Source: Tistlia consotensis USBA 355 (lineage in GTDB: Bacteria; Pseudomonadota; Alphaproteobacteria; Kiloniellales; DSM-21159). Taken from it: a stretch of 64,000 nucleotides of DNA. The stretch covers positions 62,001 through 126,000 of the forward strand of contig NZ_FWZX01000021.1 in the NCBI RefSeq assembly GCF_900177295.1. The letters run 5' to 3'. Made by a program: the position numbers and the translations under genes. Below, in pieces: positions 15,903 to 24,287 of the stretch; positions within the stretch are counted from its first letter, which is position 1; the number at the start of each line of letters is the position of its first letter. The notes beneath the pieces were generated by a model, which worked only from the letters and a program-made list of their open reading frames with translations, searched no databases and was not told the origin of the DNA.

Positions 15903-16652
15903 CTACTCCGCGGCCTGGCGCCGCGCGGCGTAGCCCATCGGCAGGCTGTCGACGAAGAGGCTCTGGTGCACGTCGCTCAGGTGGTCGTGCATCAGGCTCT
16001 CGGCGCGCTGGCAGTCGCGCGCCGCGATCGCCTCGACGATGGCGCGATGGAAGCCGACGTGCTGCGACTGGCGCTTGAAGCAGTGGCCGTTCTCGCCGAA
16101 GCGCGCCAGGGCGGCGTCCTGCATCGCCCGGCCGACGGCCTCGTGCAGCGCGACGAACAGCGAGTTGCGCGACAGCTCGGCGATGCGCCGGTGGAAGGCG
16201 GCGTCGGCCGCCTGGTAGCTGGCGTGGTCCGCGGCCTTGGCCGAGCGCTCGGCGAGCGCGCGCAGCTCCTCGACGTCGAGGCGCGAGGAGCGCACGGCGG
16301 CGAGGCGCGCCATGACCGGCTCCAGCGCCAGGCGCAGCTCGATCAGCTCGACCGGATTGGCGCGGTCGAAGGGCAGCAGGCCCATGCTCTCGAGCCCGGC
16401 CTCGGCTCCGTCGGCGGCGGCGCTCGCGGCCGCCGCGGCGCGGCCGACGACGAAGGTGCCGCGGCCCTGGTGGCGCAGGATCCGGCCCTGCTCCTCCAGG
16501 CTGGCGAGCGCCCGGCGCAGGATGCGGCGGCCGACGCCGAAGGTCTCCGACAGCTCGCGCTCGGTCGGCAGGCGCCCGTCGGCAGCGACGGCGTCGGTCT
16601 CGATCAGCTGCTGCAGGGCGGTCAGGGTCTGTTGATAGCGGTCCGTTGCCAC
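15903..16652 (-). CDS. GntR-family regulator, FCD (FadR) type, candidate B6 regulon regulator
   Basis: This is a regulator of about 249 aa. The winged HTH (LPTERELSETFGVGRRILRRA, then HQGRGTFVVGR) is followed by an all-helical FCD domain whose metal-binding His residues are carried by segments such as DAAFHRRIAELSRN and GFHRAIVEAI. The GTG at 16652 was chosen because the upstream frame is low complexity; its ribosome site (GGGAA) is weak. It lies between two B6-locus units and next to a promoter carrying the ATTGGT/ACCAAT pair at 16727-16749. It is therefore the best candidate for the regulator that reads this element across the locus. The ligand could be a B6 catabolite such as 4-pyridoxate (inferred). 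Confidence 0.85.
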   Translation of the reverse strand: MATDRYQQTLTALQQLIETDAVAADGRLPTERELSETFGVGRRILRRALASLEEQGRILRHQGRGTFVVGRAAAAASAAADGAEAGLESMGLLPFDRANPVELIELRLALEPVMARLAAVRSSRLDVEELRALAERSAKAADHASYQAADAAFHRRIAELSRNSLFVALHEAVGRAMQDAALARFGENGHCFKRQSQHVGFHRAIVEAIAARDCQRAESLMHDHLSDVHQSLFVDSLPMGYAARRQAAE

Positions 16653-17079
16653 GCGGCGATTCCCAGTGCGGCGATTGTCAGTCTGGCCGACCCCTGGCTG
16701 TTCTCGGGGACCGGTCGCACGGCAGGATTGGTGCCCAAGGAGAACCAATGGTCGAAAATTCCCGGAAAATGTACGGTACGCAGGGGTGAATCGCAAGGAT
16801 TTCCGCGTGCCGGAGGCGGGCGGATCCCACGGCGCCGCGGGCGAGGCCTGGCGCCGGGCGGTCGGGCCGAGGGAGTCCCGCGCGACGCCTCGAGCGGCAC
16901 GGGCCGCGATTGACATGCCTTGGGCCATTGGTATCATCGATCGGCAAGAGTTCTGCAGCAGCGGAACCAATCAGTCGGATACGTGACGTTTCGGGCCGAA
17001 GCGGCCGGCAGGGAGCCGGGCGAGCGGTCGCCGGGCGACGACGGGGACGACGACAACAACGACGACAGAGGAGGTTGGA
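16653..17079. other. Divergent regulatory region between gntR and the BMP transporter operon
   Basis: No gene fits in these 427 bases. They hold an inverted pair ATTGGT (16727-16732) and ACCAAT (16744-16749), the BMP operon promoter (16910-16937), a further ACCAAT (16966-16971) and a leader of about 135 nt. The leader ends in a GACGACGAC-rich stretch and the strong site GAGGAGG before 17080. I see no recognisable riboswitch. Confidence 0.6.
16910..16937 (+). promoter_or_regulatory. Promoter of the BMP transporter operon with overlapping operator
   Basis: TTGACA (16910-16915), a 16-bp spacer and TATCAT (16932-16937) make a good sigma70 promoter. ATTGGTATC (16927-16935) overlaps the -10 box, a position where a bound regulator would block RNA polymerase. 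Confidence 0.65.
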
Positions 17080-18138
17080 ATGGGCGCAGCTAGGGCAAGG
17101 TGGGGTGTCGCGGCAGCGGCGCTCGCAGTGATGGCCGGGGCCGCGATGGCCGGCTCGTTCGCGCTCGGGGCGCAGGCGGCCGAGGTCAAGTCGATCGCCG
17201 TCCTGACCCCGGAGCAGGGCACCGACTACGGCTGGAACCAGCAGGGCGTCGACGCCGCCAAGGCGGTCGCCGAGAAGTACGGCCTGAAGTTCATGCCGGC
17301 CGAGGGCCTCGGCTACGGCGACGTGCGGCCGACGCTGCGCGAGCTCTCCGAGGAGGGCGCCAGCCTGATGATCGCCCACGCCAGCGGCTACAACACCGCC
17401 GCCCCGGAGATCGCCGCCGAGACCAAGACGCCGGTCGCCATCGTCGACCGGCCGGACGCGATGAAGCCGGGCCTGGTCGCCGACTACACGCTCTATGCCC
17501 ACGAAGGCGCCTACCTGGCTGGCGAGATGGCCGCGCTGATGACCCGCACCGGCACGGTCGGCATCGTGGTGTCCGGCGAGCCGCCGTCCTGGAACGCCCA
17601 GTCGGCCGGCTTCGCCCAGGGCGTCAAGGCGACCAACCCGAAGGTCAAGATCGTCTATGCCGTGATCGGCCCGGCGGCCTATTCCGACGCGGCCGGCGGC
17701 CGGCGCGTGACCGAGTCGGTGATCTCGGCCGGGGCCGACGTCATCCTCGGCCAGGGCAACGGCTCCAGCTTCGGCATGATCGAGGCGGTCGAGACCACCA
17801 AGGCGACCGACGGCGGCGACGTCTGGTTCATCGACGTGATCGGCGACAAGTCGTCGATCGACAAGGGCCACCTGCTCTCGTCGGTGATGTGGAACATGGT
17901 GCCGGTCTACAGCGCCATGGTCGAGGACCTGAAGGCCGGGACCTTCGGGACCAAGCGCTACAGGATCCAGCTGGCCGACGACTCGGTGAAGCTGCTGAAG
18001 ACCAAGCACATCCCGGCCGACGTCTGGAAGACGGTCATGGCGACCCGCGACAAGATCGTCGACGGCTCGGTCAAGGTCGACCTCGTGACCGACGCCGAGG
18101 GCGTGCGCAAGATGATGTCGAGCGTCGCGGCCAAATAG
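17080..18138 (+). CDS. BMP-family ABC transporter substrate-binding protein
   Basis: This is a periplasmic receptor of 352 aa in the basic membrane protein family (PnrA/TmpC relatives, usually nucleoside binders). A Sec signal peptide with AxA cleavage (GAQAAEVKS) precedes the mature start, where the VLTPEQGTDYGWNQQG motif is diagnostic. ADVILGQGNGSSFGMIEAV and FIDVIGDKSSIDKGH follow. GAGGAGG precedes the ATG. The operon continues with ATPase, two permeases and 4-pyridoxolactonase, so vitamin B6 or a degradation intermediate is the predicted ligand. That would be a new specificity for the family as far as I know. Confidence 0.9.
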   Translation: MGAARARWGVAAAALAVMAGAAMAGSFALGAQAAEVKSIAVLTPEQGTDYGWNQQGVDAAKAVAEKYGLKFMPAEGLGYGDVRPTLRELSEEGASLMIAHASGYNTAAPEIAAETKTPVAIVDRPDAMKPGLVADYTLYAHEGAYLAGEMAALMTRTGTVGIVVSGEPPSWNAQSAGFAQGVKATNPKVKIVYAVIGPAAYSDAAGGRRVTESVISAGADVILGQGNGSSFGMIEAVETTKATDGGDVWFIDVIGDKSSIDKGHLLSSVMWNMVPVYSAMVEDLKAGTFGTKRYRIQLADDSVKLLKTKHIPADVWKTVMATRDKIVDGSVKVDLVTDAEGVRKMMSSVAAK

Positions 18139-18147
18139 GGCCGGATC

Positions 18148-18188
18148 GGGCGGGGCGTCGCCGGCGACCGCCGGCGGTTGCCCCGCCC
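18148..18188 (+). promoter_or_regulatory. Intercistronic hairpin after the BMP binding-protein gene
   Basis: GGGCGGGGC (18148-18156) pairs with GCCCCGCCC (18180-18188), and the intervening bases hold a second stem of CGCCGGC type. There is no T-tract. It separates the binding-protein gene from the ATPase gene, as the hairpin at 1342-1374 does in the other ABC operon. Confidence 0.65.
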
Positions 18189-18290
18189 GGATCGTTCGAC
18201 GGTTGTCGTGACCGGTGGACCGGTTCATCAGATCTGCTTCACGATGCCTCCGACGAGCGGAGGCCAGTTGCCGGGCGCCGGGGGTGGTCG

Positions 18291-19895
18291 ATGGGTGTTG
18301 AGCGGTCCCCAAGGGGAGAGCCAGGGAACGATGTCGCCGTTGCGCTGTCCGGAGTGACCAAGCGCTTTCCGGGGGTCGTGGCCAACGACGGCATCTCGCT
18401 GACCTTCCGGCGCGGCGAGGTCCATGCCCTGCTCGGCGAGAACGGTGCCGGCAAGTCGACCCTGATCTCCATCCTGTCGGGCATGCAGCAGCCGGACGAG
18501 GGCGAGATCCGCATCGCCGGCAGGGCCGTGCGCATCGCCTCGCCGCGCGCCGCCCTCAAGCTCGGCATCGGCACGGTCTACCAGCACGTCCTGCTGATCC
18601 CCAGCCTGACCGTGCTGGAGAACCTGATGCTCGGCGGCCCCTGGTGGCGGCCGCTCGACCGCGCCGCCACCCTGAAGCGCTTCGAGGAGCTGAGCGGCCT
18701 CTTGTCCGCGCGCCTCGATCCGGACGCGCCGGTCGGCCGCCTGTCGCTCGGCCAGCAGCAGCAGCTCGAGATCATGCGCGCGCTCTGGCACGGCGAGCTG
18801 GTGCTGATCCTCGACGAGCCGACCTCGATGCTGACGCCGCAGGGCGTCCGCGAGCTCGGCGTGGTCATCAGGCGGCTGCGCGACCACGGTGTCGCCGTCG
18901 TCTTCATCACCCACAAGCTGGGCGAGGCCTACGAGCTGGCCGACCGCATCACCGTGCTGCGGCTCGGCAAGGTGGTCGGCGAGCTGGCGCCCGGGCAGCT
19001 GCGGGAGCTGGACGAGCGGCAGGTCGTCGACGCGGTGATCGGCTTCATGTTCGGCCGCAGGGAGGCGGGCGAGGCCCTGGAAGAGACCCTGACCGGCGAG
19101 GCGGAGGCGCTGCCCCGCCACGCCGTCGACCGCAGCGGCGCGCCGGCTCTGGCGCTGCAGGGGGCGGCGACCCGCGGCGAGCGCGGCGAATGCCCGCTGC
19201 AGGAGGCCGAGCTGGAGGTCTGGCCGGGCGAGATCCTCGGCATCGCCGGGATCGACGGCAACGGCCAGAAGCACCTGGCCGAGGCGCTGGCCGGCCAGCG
19301 GCCCCTGAGCGCCGGCAGGATGGTCCTGAACGGCCGCGACGTCACCGGCATGGAGGTCGTCCAGCGCCGGTCGGTCGGCGTGCGCTACATCACCGACGAG
19401 CGCCTGGGCGAGGGCACGGCGGCGGCGCACTCCGTCGCGACGAACCTGGTGCTGAAGCAGATCGGCCGGCCGCCCTTCTGGGCCGGCGGCCTGACCCGCT
19501 GGCCGGCGATCCATCGCCATGCCCGCGAGCAGATCCAGGTCCACGACGTGCGCACGCCCTCCGAGCAGACGCCGATCGCCAAGCTCTCGGGCGGCAACAT
19601 CCAGAAGGTGCTGCTGGCCCGCGAGCTCGATCCCGAGGCCCGGCTGGTGATCTTCAACAAGCCGACCTACGGCCTCGACCTGCAGAACACCAAGCTGGCG
19701 CGCGACCGGATCCGCGCCGGCGCCGGCACCCGGGGCGCCGCCCTGGTCGTCATCTCCAACGAGCTCGACGAGCTTCTGGAGACCTGCGACCGCATCGCCG
19801 TGATGGACGGCGGCACGATCGTCGGCGTGGTCGAGAACGCGCCCGGCGCCGAGGCGGCGATCGGCCGCCTCATGATCGGCGCGGACGCCGCCTGA
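18291..19895 (+). CDS. BMP-family ABC transporter ATPase with two nucleotide-binding domains
   Basis: This is a 534-aa double-domain ATPase (sugar/nucleoside type). Domain 1 has Walker A GENGAGKS, signature LSLGQQQQLEIM and Walker B LVLILDEPTSM. Domain 2 starts near residue 310 with the divergent loop GIDGNGQKHLAEA, has the signature LSGGNIQKVLLARE and, unusually, IFNKPTYGLD where DEPT is normal. Both acidic Walker B residues are thus replaced (Asp to Asn, Glu to Lys), and domain 2 probably binds but does not hydrolyse ATP. The ATG at 18291 is preceded by a GGGGGTGG stretch. The stop overlaps the first permease start (TGATG). Confidence 0.9.
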   Translation: MGVERSPRGEPGNDVAVALSGVTKRFPGVVANDGISLTFRRGEVHALLGENGAGKSTLISILSGMQQPDEGEIRIAGRAVRIASPRAALKLGIGTVYQHVLLIPSLTVLENLMLGGPWWRPLDRAATLKRFEELSGLLSARLDPDAPVGRLSLGQQQQLEIMRALWHGELVLILDEPTSMLTPQGVRELGVVIRRLRDHGVAVVFITHKLGEAYELADRITVLRLGKVVGELAPGQLRELDERQVVDAVIGFMFGRREAGEALEETLTGEAEALPRHAVDRSGAPALALQGAATRGERGECPLQEAELEVWPGEILGIAGIDGNGQKHLAEALAGQRPLSAGRMVLNGRDVTGMEVVQRRSVGVRYITDERLGEGTAAAHSVATNLVLKQIGRPPFWAGGLTRWPAIHRHAREQIQVHDVRTPSEQTPIAKLSGGNIQKVLLARELDPEARLVIFNKPTYGLDLQNTKLARDRIRAGAGTRGAALVVISNELDELLETCDRIAVMDGGTIVGVVENAPGAEAAIGRLMIGADAA

Positions 19896-20956
19896 TGGCC
19901 GGGCTGCAAGAGAAGGGCCGCGGTGCCGAGGCCGCCTTCACCCTGCTGCGCGTGCTGCTGCCGGTGCTGCTGGCGCTGGTCGTCGGCGGCCTGATCCTGG
20001 TGGCGCTCGGCAAGGACCCGCTCGCCTACTACCGCTTCGTCGTCGAGCGCGGCCTGCTGAGCCCGATCGGCCTGCAGGCCTCGATCACCCGCATGGCGCC
20101 GCTGCTGCTGATCGCCGCCGGCCTGATCGTCGCCTTCCGCGCCGGCCTCTGGAACCTGGGCGTCGACGGCCAGTTCCTGCTCGCCGCGGTCTTCGTCGCC
20201 GCCCTGGCGCCGAGCCTGGTCGCCGGCGGCCTGCCGCACATCCTGGTGATCCTGGTCTGCTTCGCCGTCGCGGCGGCGATCGGCGCGGCCTGGTCGGTGA
20301 TCCCGGCCTATCTCAAGGCCGAGCACGGCATCAACGAGATCATCTCGACCCTGATGATGTCGTTCCTCGGGGTCAGCCTGGCCAACGTGCTGATCAAGCT
20401 GCCCTTCAACGACCCGAGCACGACGGTGCCGCAGACCGCGACCCTGGCGGTCGAGGACCGCCTGGCCCGGCTCGGCGGCACGACGATCCACTGGGGCGTG
20501 CTGCTCGGCCTCGCGGCGGTGATCGGCGTGCACTACCTGATGAGCCGCACCTCGCTCGGCCTCAAGCTGCAGATCGTCGGCAGCAACCCGCGGACCGCGA
20601 TCCACGCCGGCATCGACGTCCGGCGCCTGACCTTCCTCGCCTTTGCGATCAGCGCCGCCTTCGCCGGCCTGGGCGGCGCCGTCGACGTCATGGGCGTGCA
20701 GGGCACAATCCGCGCCGACTGGAACCCGGCCTACGGCATCCTGGTGATCCCGCTGATCTTCCTGGCGCGCTTCAACGGCTGGGCGGTGATCGGCTTCGTC
20801 TTCTTCTTCGCCGTGCTGATGATCGGCGGCGAGAGCGCCGCGCGCCGCATGGGCGTGCCGACCTTCTACGTGCTGGTCCAGGTCGCGCTGCTGCTGGTCT
20901 TCTTCGCCGTGGTCGAGATGCTGGACCACGCCCGGCAGAAGCGGCGGGGGGCCTAG
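19895..20956 (+). CDS. BMP-family ABC transporter permease 1
   Basis: This is an inner-membrane permease of 353 aa and about ten hydrophobic segments, similar in layout to YufP/NupP. It includes the conserved stretch AGLWNLGVDGQFLLAAVFVA and the coupling-loop region IVGSNPRTAIHAGIDVRR that contacts the ATPase. The ATG at 19895 overlaps the ATPase stop. It pairs with the permease encoded immediately downstream. Confidence 0.92.
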   Translation: MAGLQEKGRGAEAAFTLLRVLLPVLLALVVGGLILVALGKDPLAYYRFVVERGLLSPIGLQASITRMAPLLLIAAGLIVAFRAGLWNLGVDGQFLLAAVFVAALAPSLVAGGLPHILVILVCFAVAAAIGAAWSVIPAYLKAEHGINEIISTLMMSFLGVSLANVLIKLPFNDPSTTVPQTATLAVEDRLARLGGTTIHWGVLLGLAAVIGVHYLMSRTSLGLKLQIVGSNPRTAIHAGIDVRRLTFLAFAISAAFAGLGGAVDVMGVQGTIRADWNPAYGILVIPLIFLARFNGWAVIGFVFFFAVLMIGGESAARRMGVPTFYVLVQVALLLVFFAVVEMLDHARQKRRGA

Positions 20957-20959
20957 CCC

Positions 20960-21895
20960 GTGGAGCACCTGCTGACCGCCGCCTTTCTGGGCTCGCTGCT
21001 GCTCGGCGCGGTGACCGCCGGCGTGCCGCTGCTGCTCGCCGGCCTCGGCGAGCAGATCTCCGAGAAGGCCGGGGTGCTGAACATCGGCCTCGAGGGCATG
21101 ATGCTGTTCGGCGCCTACTTCGGCTTCGCCGTCGCCTACCAGAGCGGCTCCTTCGCGCTCGGCTTCCTGGCCGGCGGGGCCGCCGGGGCCGTGGCGGCCC
21201 TGGTCATGGTGCTGCTCTGCGTGCGCCTCGGCATGAACCAGATCGTCGTCGGCATTGCCATCACCCTGGCCGGCGAGGGGCTGACGGCCCTGCTGCACTA
21301 CTTCACCTTCGCGCGCAGCTATCCGCGCCTCGACAAGATCGGCACCCTGGCGGTCCCGGGCCTGAGCGGCCTGCCGGTCGTCGGCGACGCGCTGTTCAAC
21401 CGCTCGCTCCTGGTCTATCTCGCCGTGCTGCTGCCCTTCGCTCTGATCTGGGTGTTCCGGCGCACGCAGTTCGGCCTCAACCTGCAGGCCGCGGGCGACA
21501 AGCCGGCGGCGCTCGACGCGGCCGGCGTCAGCGTCATGGGCACGCGCGCCGCGGCGGTGCTGCTGACCGGCTTCCTCGGCGGGCTCGGCGGCGCCTACCT
21601 CTCGACGGTCGGCGGCGGCCTGTTCCTGCCCTTCATGACCGGCGGCGCCGGCTTCATCTCGATCGTGCTGGCCATGCTGGCGCGCGGCAAGCCGCTCTGG
21701 GTGCTGTTCGGCGCCTTCCTGTTCGGCGCCAGCCTGTCGCTGACCACGGCCATGCAGGTCGCCGGCATCGACGTGCCGACCGACGTCATCCAGATGCTGC
21801 CCTTCGCCATGGTGATCCTGGTGCTGGTCGTCTTCGGCCGGCACAGCTACCTGCCGCCGGCGCTGGGCCTGCCGTACCATCGCGGGGAGCGCTGA
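20960..21895 (+). CDS. BMP-family ABC transporter permease 2
   Basis: This is the partner permease, 311 aa, YufQ/NupQ-like. The N-terminal family segment EKAGVLNIGLEGMMLFGAYF and the coupling segment NLQAAGDKPAALDAAGVSV are clear, with about eight hydrophobic helices. The GTG at 20960 lies four bases after the previous stop. A 62-base gap then leads into 4-pyridoxolactonase on the same strand, with no terminator visible. Confidence 0.92.
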   Translation: MEHLLTAAFLGSLLLGAVTAGVPLLLAGLGEQISEKAGVLNIGLEGMMLFGAYFGFAVAYQSGSFALGFLAGGAAGAVAALVMVLLCVRLGMNQIVVGIAITLAGEGLTALLHYFTFARSYPRLDKIGTLAVPGLSGLPVVGDALFNRSLLVYLAVLLPFALIWVFRRTQFGLNLQAAGDKPAALDAAGVSVMGTRAAAVLLTGFLGGLGGAYLSTVGGGLFLPFMTGGAGFISIVLAMLARGKPLWVLFGAFLFGASLSLTTAMQVAGIDVPTDVIQMLPFAMVILVLVVFGRHSYLPPALGLPYHRGER

Positions 21896-21957
21896 AGGGG
21901 GCGCGGCCGGGCGGGACGGGGAAACGGGGACGCACGAACCGGAAAGGGAGCCGAACG

Positions 21958-22767
21958 ATGTCCGACACGAAAGTCTACCTGCTCGACGGCGGCACGCTGG
22001 TGATCGACGGGTTCCATGCCTTCTGGAACCGCGGGCCGGGCGGCGAGCTGCGCTTTCCCTGCTATGCCGTGCTCGTCGAGCACGCCGACGGCACCTACAT
22101 CTTCGACACGGGCTACGACCACGACCACGTGATGAAGGTGCTGCCCTTCGAGAAGCCGCTGCAGACGCCGGAGCAGACGATCCCGGGCGCGCTGGCCAGG
22201 ATCGGCAAGAAGCCCCAGGACGTCGACTACGTCATCAACTCGCACTACCACTTCGACCACTGCGGCGGGAACAAGTACCTGACCGAGGCCTGCACGCTCT
22301 GCCACGCCAAGGAGCTGGAGGCCTGCAGCTGCCACCAGCCCTTCGAGCACCTCGGCTACTCGGACCTCAGCTTCGCGCCGGATCTGGCCAAGGCGAAGGC
22401 CGGTGCGAAGGACGCGGCGGAGCCGGCGCTCGACATCTACACGCCGAAGTTCGAGACCCTGACCGGCGACCAGGAGATCGCCAAGGGCCTCTGGCTGTTC
22501 GAGACGCCGGGCCACACCGCCGGCCACTACTCCATGATGGTCGAGCTGAAGAACCGCCGGCCGATGCTGTTCACGGCCGACGCCTGCTACAGCCAGAAGA
22601 ACATGGACATGATGTGCATCTCGTCGTTCCACCTGGACCCGACGGCGAGCCTGAAGTCCATGCAGCGCCTGAAGGACCTGGCCGAGAAGTACGACGCCGA
22701 GCTGTTCTACTCCCACGATCCGGAGAGCTTCGGCGACTACATCAAGGCCCCGGGCTTCTATTCGTGA
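21958..22767 (+). CDS. 4-pyridoxolactonase (metallo-beta-lactamase fold)
   Basis: This hydrolyses the lactone 4-pyridoxolactone to 4-pyridoxate in the cytoplasm. At 269 aa it has the length of the Mesorhizobium loti enzyme, and its zinc-ligand motif SHYHFDH places His96, His98, Asp100 and His101 exactly as in that protein. GHTAGHYS, TADACYS and the late SHD provide the remaining ligands. The N-terminus (MSDTKVYLLDGG) and the segments HVMKVLPFEKP and PFEHLGYSDLSF also agree closely with the remembered M. loti sequence. AAAGGGAG precedes the ATG. It is probably the last gene of the BMP transporter operon. AHL lactonases share the fold but not these segments. Confidence 0.92.
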   Translation: MSDTKVYLLDGGTLVIDGFHAFWNRGPGGELRFPCYAVLVEHADGTYIFDTGYDHDHVMKVLPFEKPLQTPEQTIPGALARIGKKPQDVDYVINSHYHFDHCGGNKYLTEACTLCHAKELEACSCHQPFEHLGYSDLSFAPDLAKAKAGAKDAAEPALDIYTPKFETLTGDQEIAKGLWLFETPGHTAGHYSMMVELKNRRPMLFTADACYSQKNMDMMCISSFHLDPTASLKSMQRLKDLAEKYDAELFYSHDPESFGDYIKAPGFYS

Positions 22768-22796
22768 GCTTCGGGTGGCGATCGTCGTCCCCTTCC

Positions 22797-22968
22797 GATC
22801 CCGCCTTCCCGGGCGCTAGGCGAGCCCGGAAGCCGTCAGGCTTCCGGCTTGCGAGCCTTGCGACTCGGGACCCAGGGGCACCAGCGTCTCGGCCGATGGG
22901 TCCCGGATCGCTCGCTTTACCAGCGGCAGCAAAGCTGCCGGGCAAAGCGGCGTCCGGGAAGGCGGATC
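22797..22968. repeat. Intergenic repeat element with inverted ends and internal hairpins
   Basis: The ends GATCCCGCCTTCCCGGGCGC (from 22797) and GCGTCCGGGAAGGCGGATC (22950-22968) are inverted with two differences. Inside are the stems GGAAGCC-gtca-GGCTTCC and CGGCAGC-aaa-GCTGCCG. It fills the gap between the convergent lactonase and transaminase genes and has the look of a non-coding mobile repeat or bidirectional terminator. Confidence 0.75.
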
Positions 22969-22994
22969 TACCTGAATGCCTTGGGAGTTGCCGC

Positions 22995-24176
22995 TTAGCC
23001 CCGCGCCGCGTCGATCACCGCCTGGGCCGCCTCCAGGCCGGCGCCGAGCTTCGCCGGGAAGCCGAGCGCCTTGAGCGCGCCGCCGAGCGCGGCGACCGCG
23101 ACCAGGGCGTAGACCGGCTCGGCAGTCGGGCCCATGTGGCCGATGCGGATCAGCTTGTGCAGCGTCTCGCCGCGGCCGATCGACAGCATGACGCCGTAGC
23201 GTTGCCGGGCGATCTCGATGATCGCGTCGTCGCTGAGCGCCTCGGGCACCTTGACCGAGGTCGTGGTCGGCGAGGCGATCGCCTCGCGCGCCGCCCAGAG
23301 CTCGCAGCCGAGCGCCTTGATGCCGGCCCGGCAGGCCGCGGCGGTCAGGGCGTGGCGCGCCCAGACGGCCTGCGGCCCCTCCTCGAGGTAGAGGTCGATG
23401 GCGGCGTCGAGGCCGCTGATCTCGGCGACCGAGGGGGTGAAGGGGAAGGGCTGGTCGCGGCGCCAGGCGTTCTTCCAGTCCTTGAGGCTGAGGATCGAGG
23501 CGAAGGGGCAGTCGGGGTTCGCCTCCATCTTCTGCCAGGCCTTGTCGCTGACCGCGACGAAGGTGACGCCCGGCGTGCCGCCCAGGCACTTGCCGGGACC
23601 GGTGATGAAGACGTCGGCGTGGCAGTCGGCCGGGTGGATGTCCATGCCGCCGAAGGAGGAGACCGCGTCGACGATCAGGACAGCGCCGTGGGCGTGCACC
23701 ACCTCGCCGATCTCGACCAGGGGATTGATCGTGCCCGAGGGCGTGTCGTGGTGCACGACCGAGACCACCGAGATGTCGGGCCGCGCCTGCAGCGCGGCGG
23801 CGACCGCCGCCGGGTCGATGGCCTCGTCGTAGGGCACCTCGATCTCGACCATCTCCTTGTGATAGCGCGCCGACCAGTAGCCGAAGCCCTTGCCGTAGAC
23901 GCCCGAGGCCAGGTTGAGCACGACGTCCCGGCGGCCGATCACCGAGGCCGCCGCGGCCTCGATCGCGACCGCCGGCTCGGCCTGCACGATCAGCGCCGGC
24001 TCCGGCCAGCGCAGCGCCTGGGCGCACTTCTTCGCGACGGCCTCGTAGAAGCCGAGGAACCAGGGGTCGTAGTCGTAGCCGAGCGGCCGGGCCATGGCCT
24101 GCAGCACCTCGCTGTAGCCCTGGACGGGCCCGGCGGTCAGCGTGATCACGGGCTTGCGAAGCGGTGCGTCGGTCAT
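22995..24176 (-). CDS. ppaT: Pyridoxamine-pyruvate transaminase
   Basis: This is a fold-type I (class V) aminotransferase of 393 aa that converts pyridoxamine plus pyruvate into pyridoxal plus alanine without added PLP. The Schiff-base Lys is in ITGPGKCLGG (Lys196). Long stretches match the M. loti enzyme as I remember it: LNLASGVYGKGFGYW, HHDTPSGTINP, IVDAVSSFGGM, FPFTPSVAEISGLD, ASPTTT and RIGHMGP. The ordinary relatives (alanine-glyoxylate or serine-pyruvate transaminases) are a weaker fit. It is divergent from pyridoxine oxidase and has its own promoter at 24205-24233. It lets the cell use the amine vitamer as a nitrogen and carbon source. Confidence 0.93.
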   Translation of the reverse strand: MTDAPLRKPVITLTAGPVQGYSEVLQAMARPLGYDYDPWFLGFYEAVAKKCAQALRWPEPALIVQAEPAVAIEAAAASVIGRRDVVLNLASGVYGKGFGYWSARYHKEMVEIEVPYDEAIDPAAVAAALQARPDISVVSVVHHDTPSGTINPLVEIGEVVHAHGAVLIVDAVSSFGGMDIHPADCHADVFITGPGKCLGGTPGVTFVAVSDKAWQKMEANPDCPFASILSLKDWKNAWRRDQPFPFTPSVAEISGLDAAIDLYLEEGPQAVWARHALTAAACRAGIKALGCELWAAREAIASPTTTSVKVPEALSDDAIIEIARQRYGVMLSIGRGETLHKLIRIGHMGPTAEPVYALVAVAALGGALKALGFPAKLGAGLEAAQAVIDAARG

Positions 24177-24204
24177 GACTTCCTCCCTGCTGTCTTCGGC
24201 GGGC

Positions 24205-24233
24205 ATCATACAAATGACCCGCCAAATATTCAA
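24205..24233 (-). promoter_or_regulatory. Promoter of the pyridoxamine-pyruvate transaminase gene
   Basis: On the minus strand TTGAAT (24228-24233), a 17-bp spacer and TATGAT (24205-24210) form a good sigma70 promoter 29 bases before the ATG. The region is the AT-rich gap shared with the divergent oxidase gene. An ACCAA...ATTGG pair (24259-24273) overlaps the ribosome site of that gene. Confidence 0.6.
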
Positions 24234-24287
24234 TGAAATGATCCATATAAATCCGAAAACCAAGAAGTATTGGAAGGTCTTTTCTTG

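Noticed and set aside
3378-24275. The 12-mer GAAGTATTGGAA at both 3378-3389 and 24264-24275
   Set aside because: Shared by two promoter regions, but the flanks differ and the first lies in an IclR operator cluster. With only two copies, chance in AT-rich DNA cannot be excluded.
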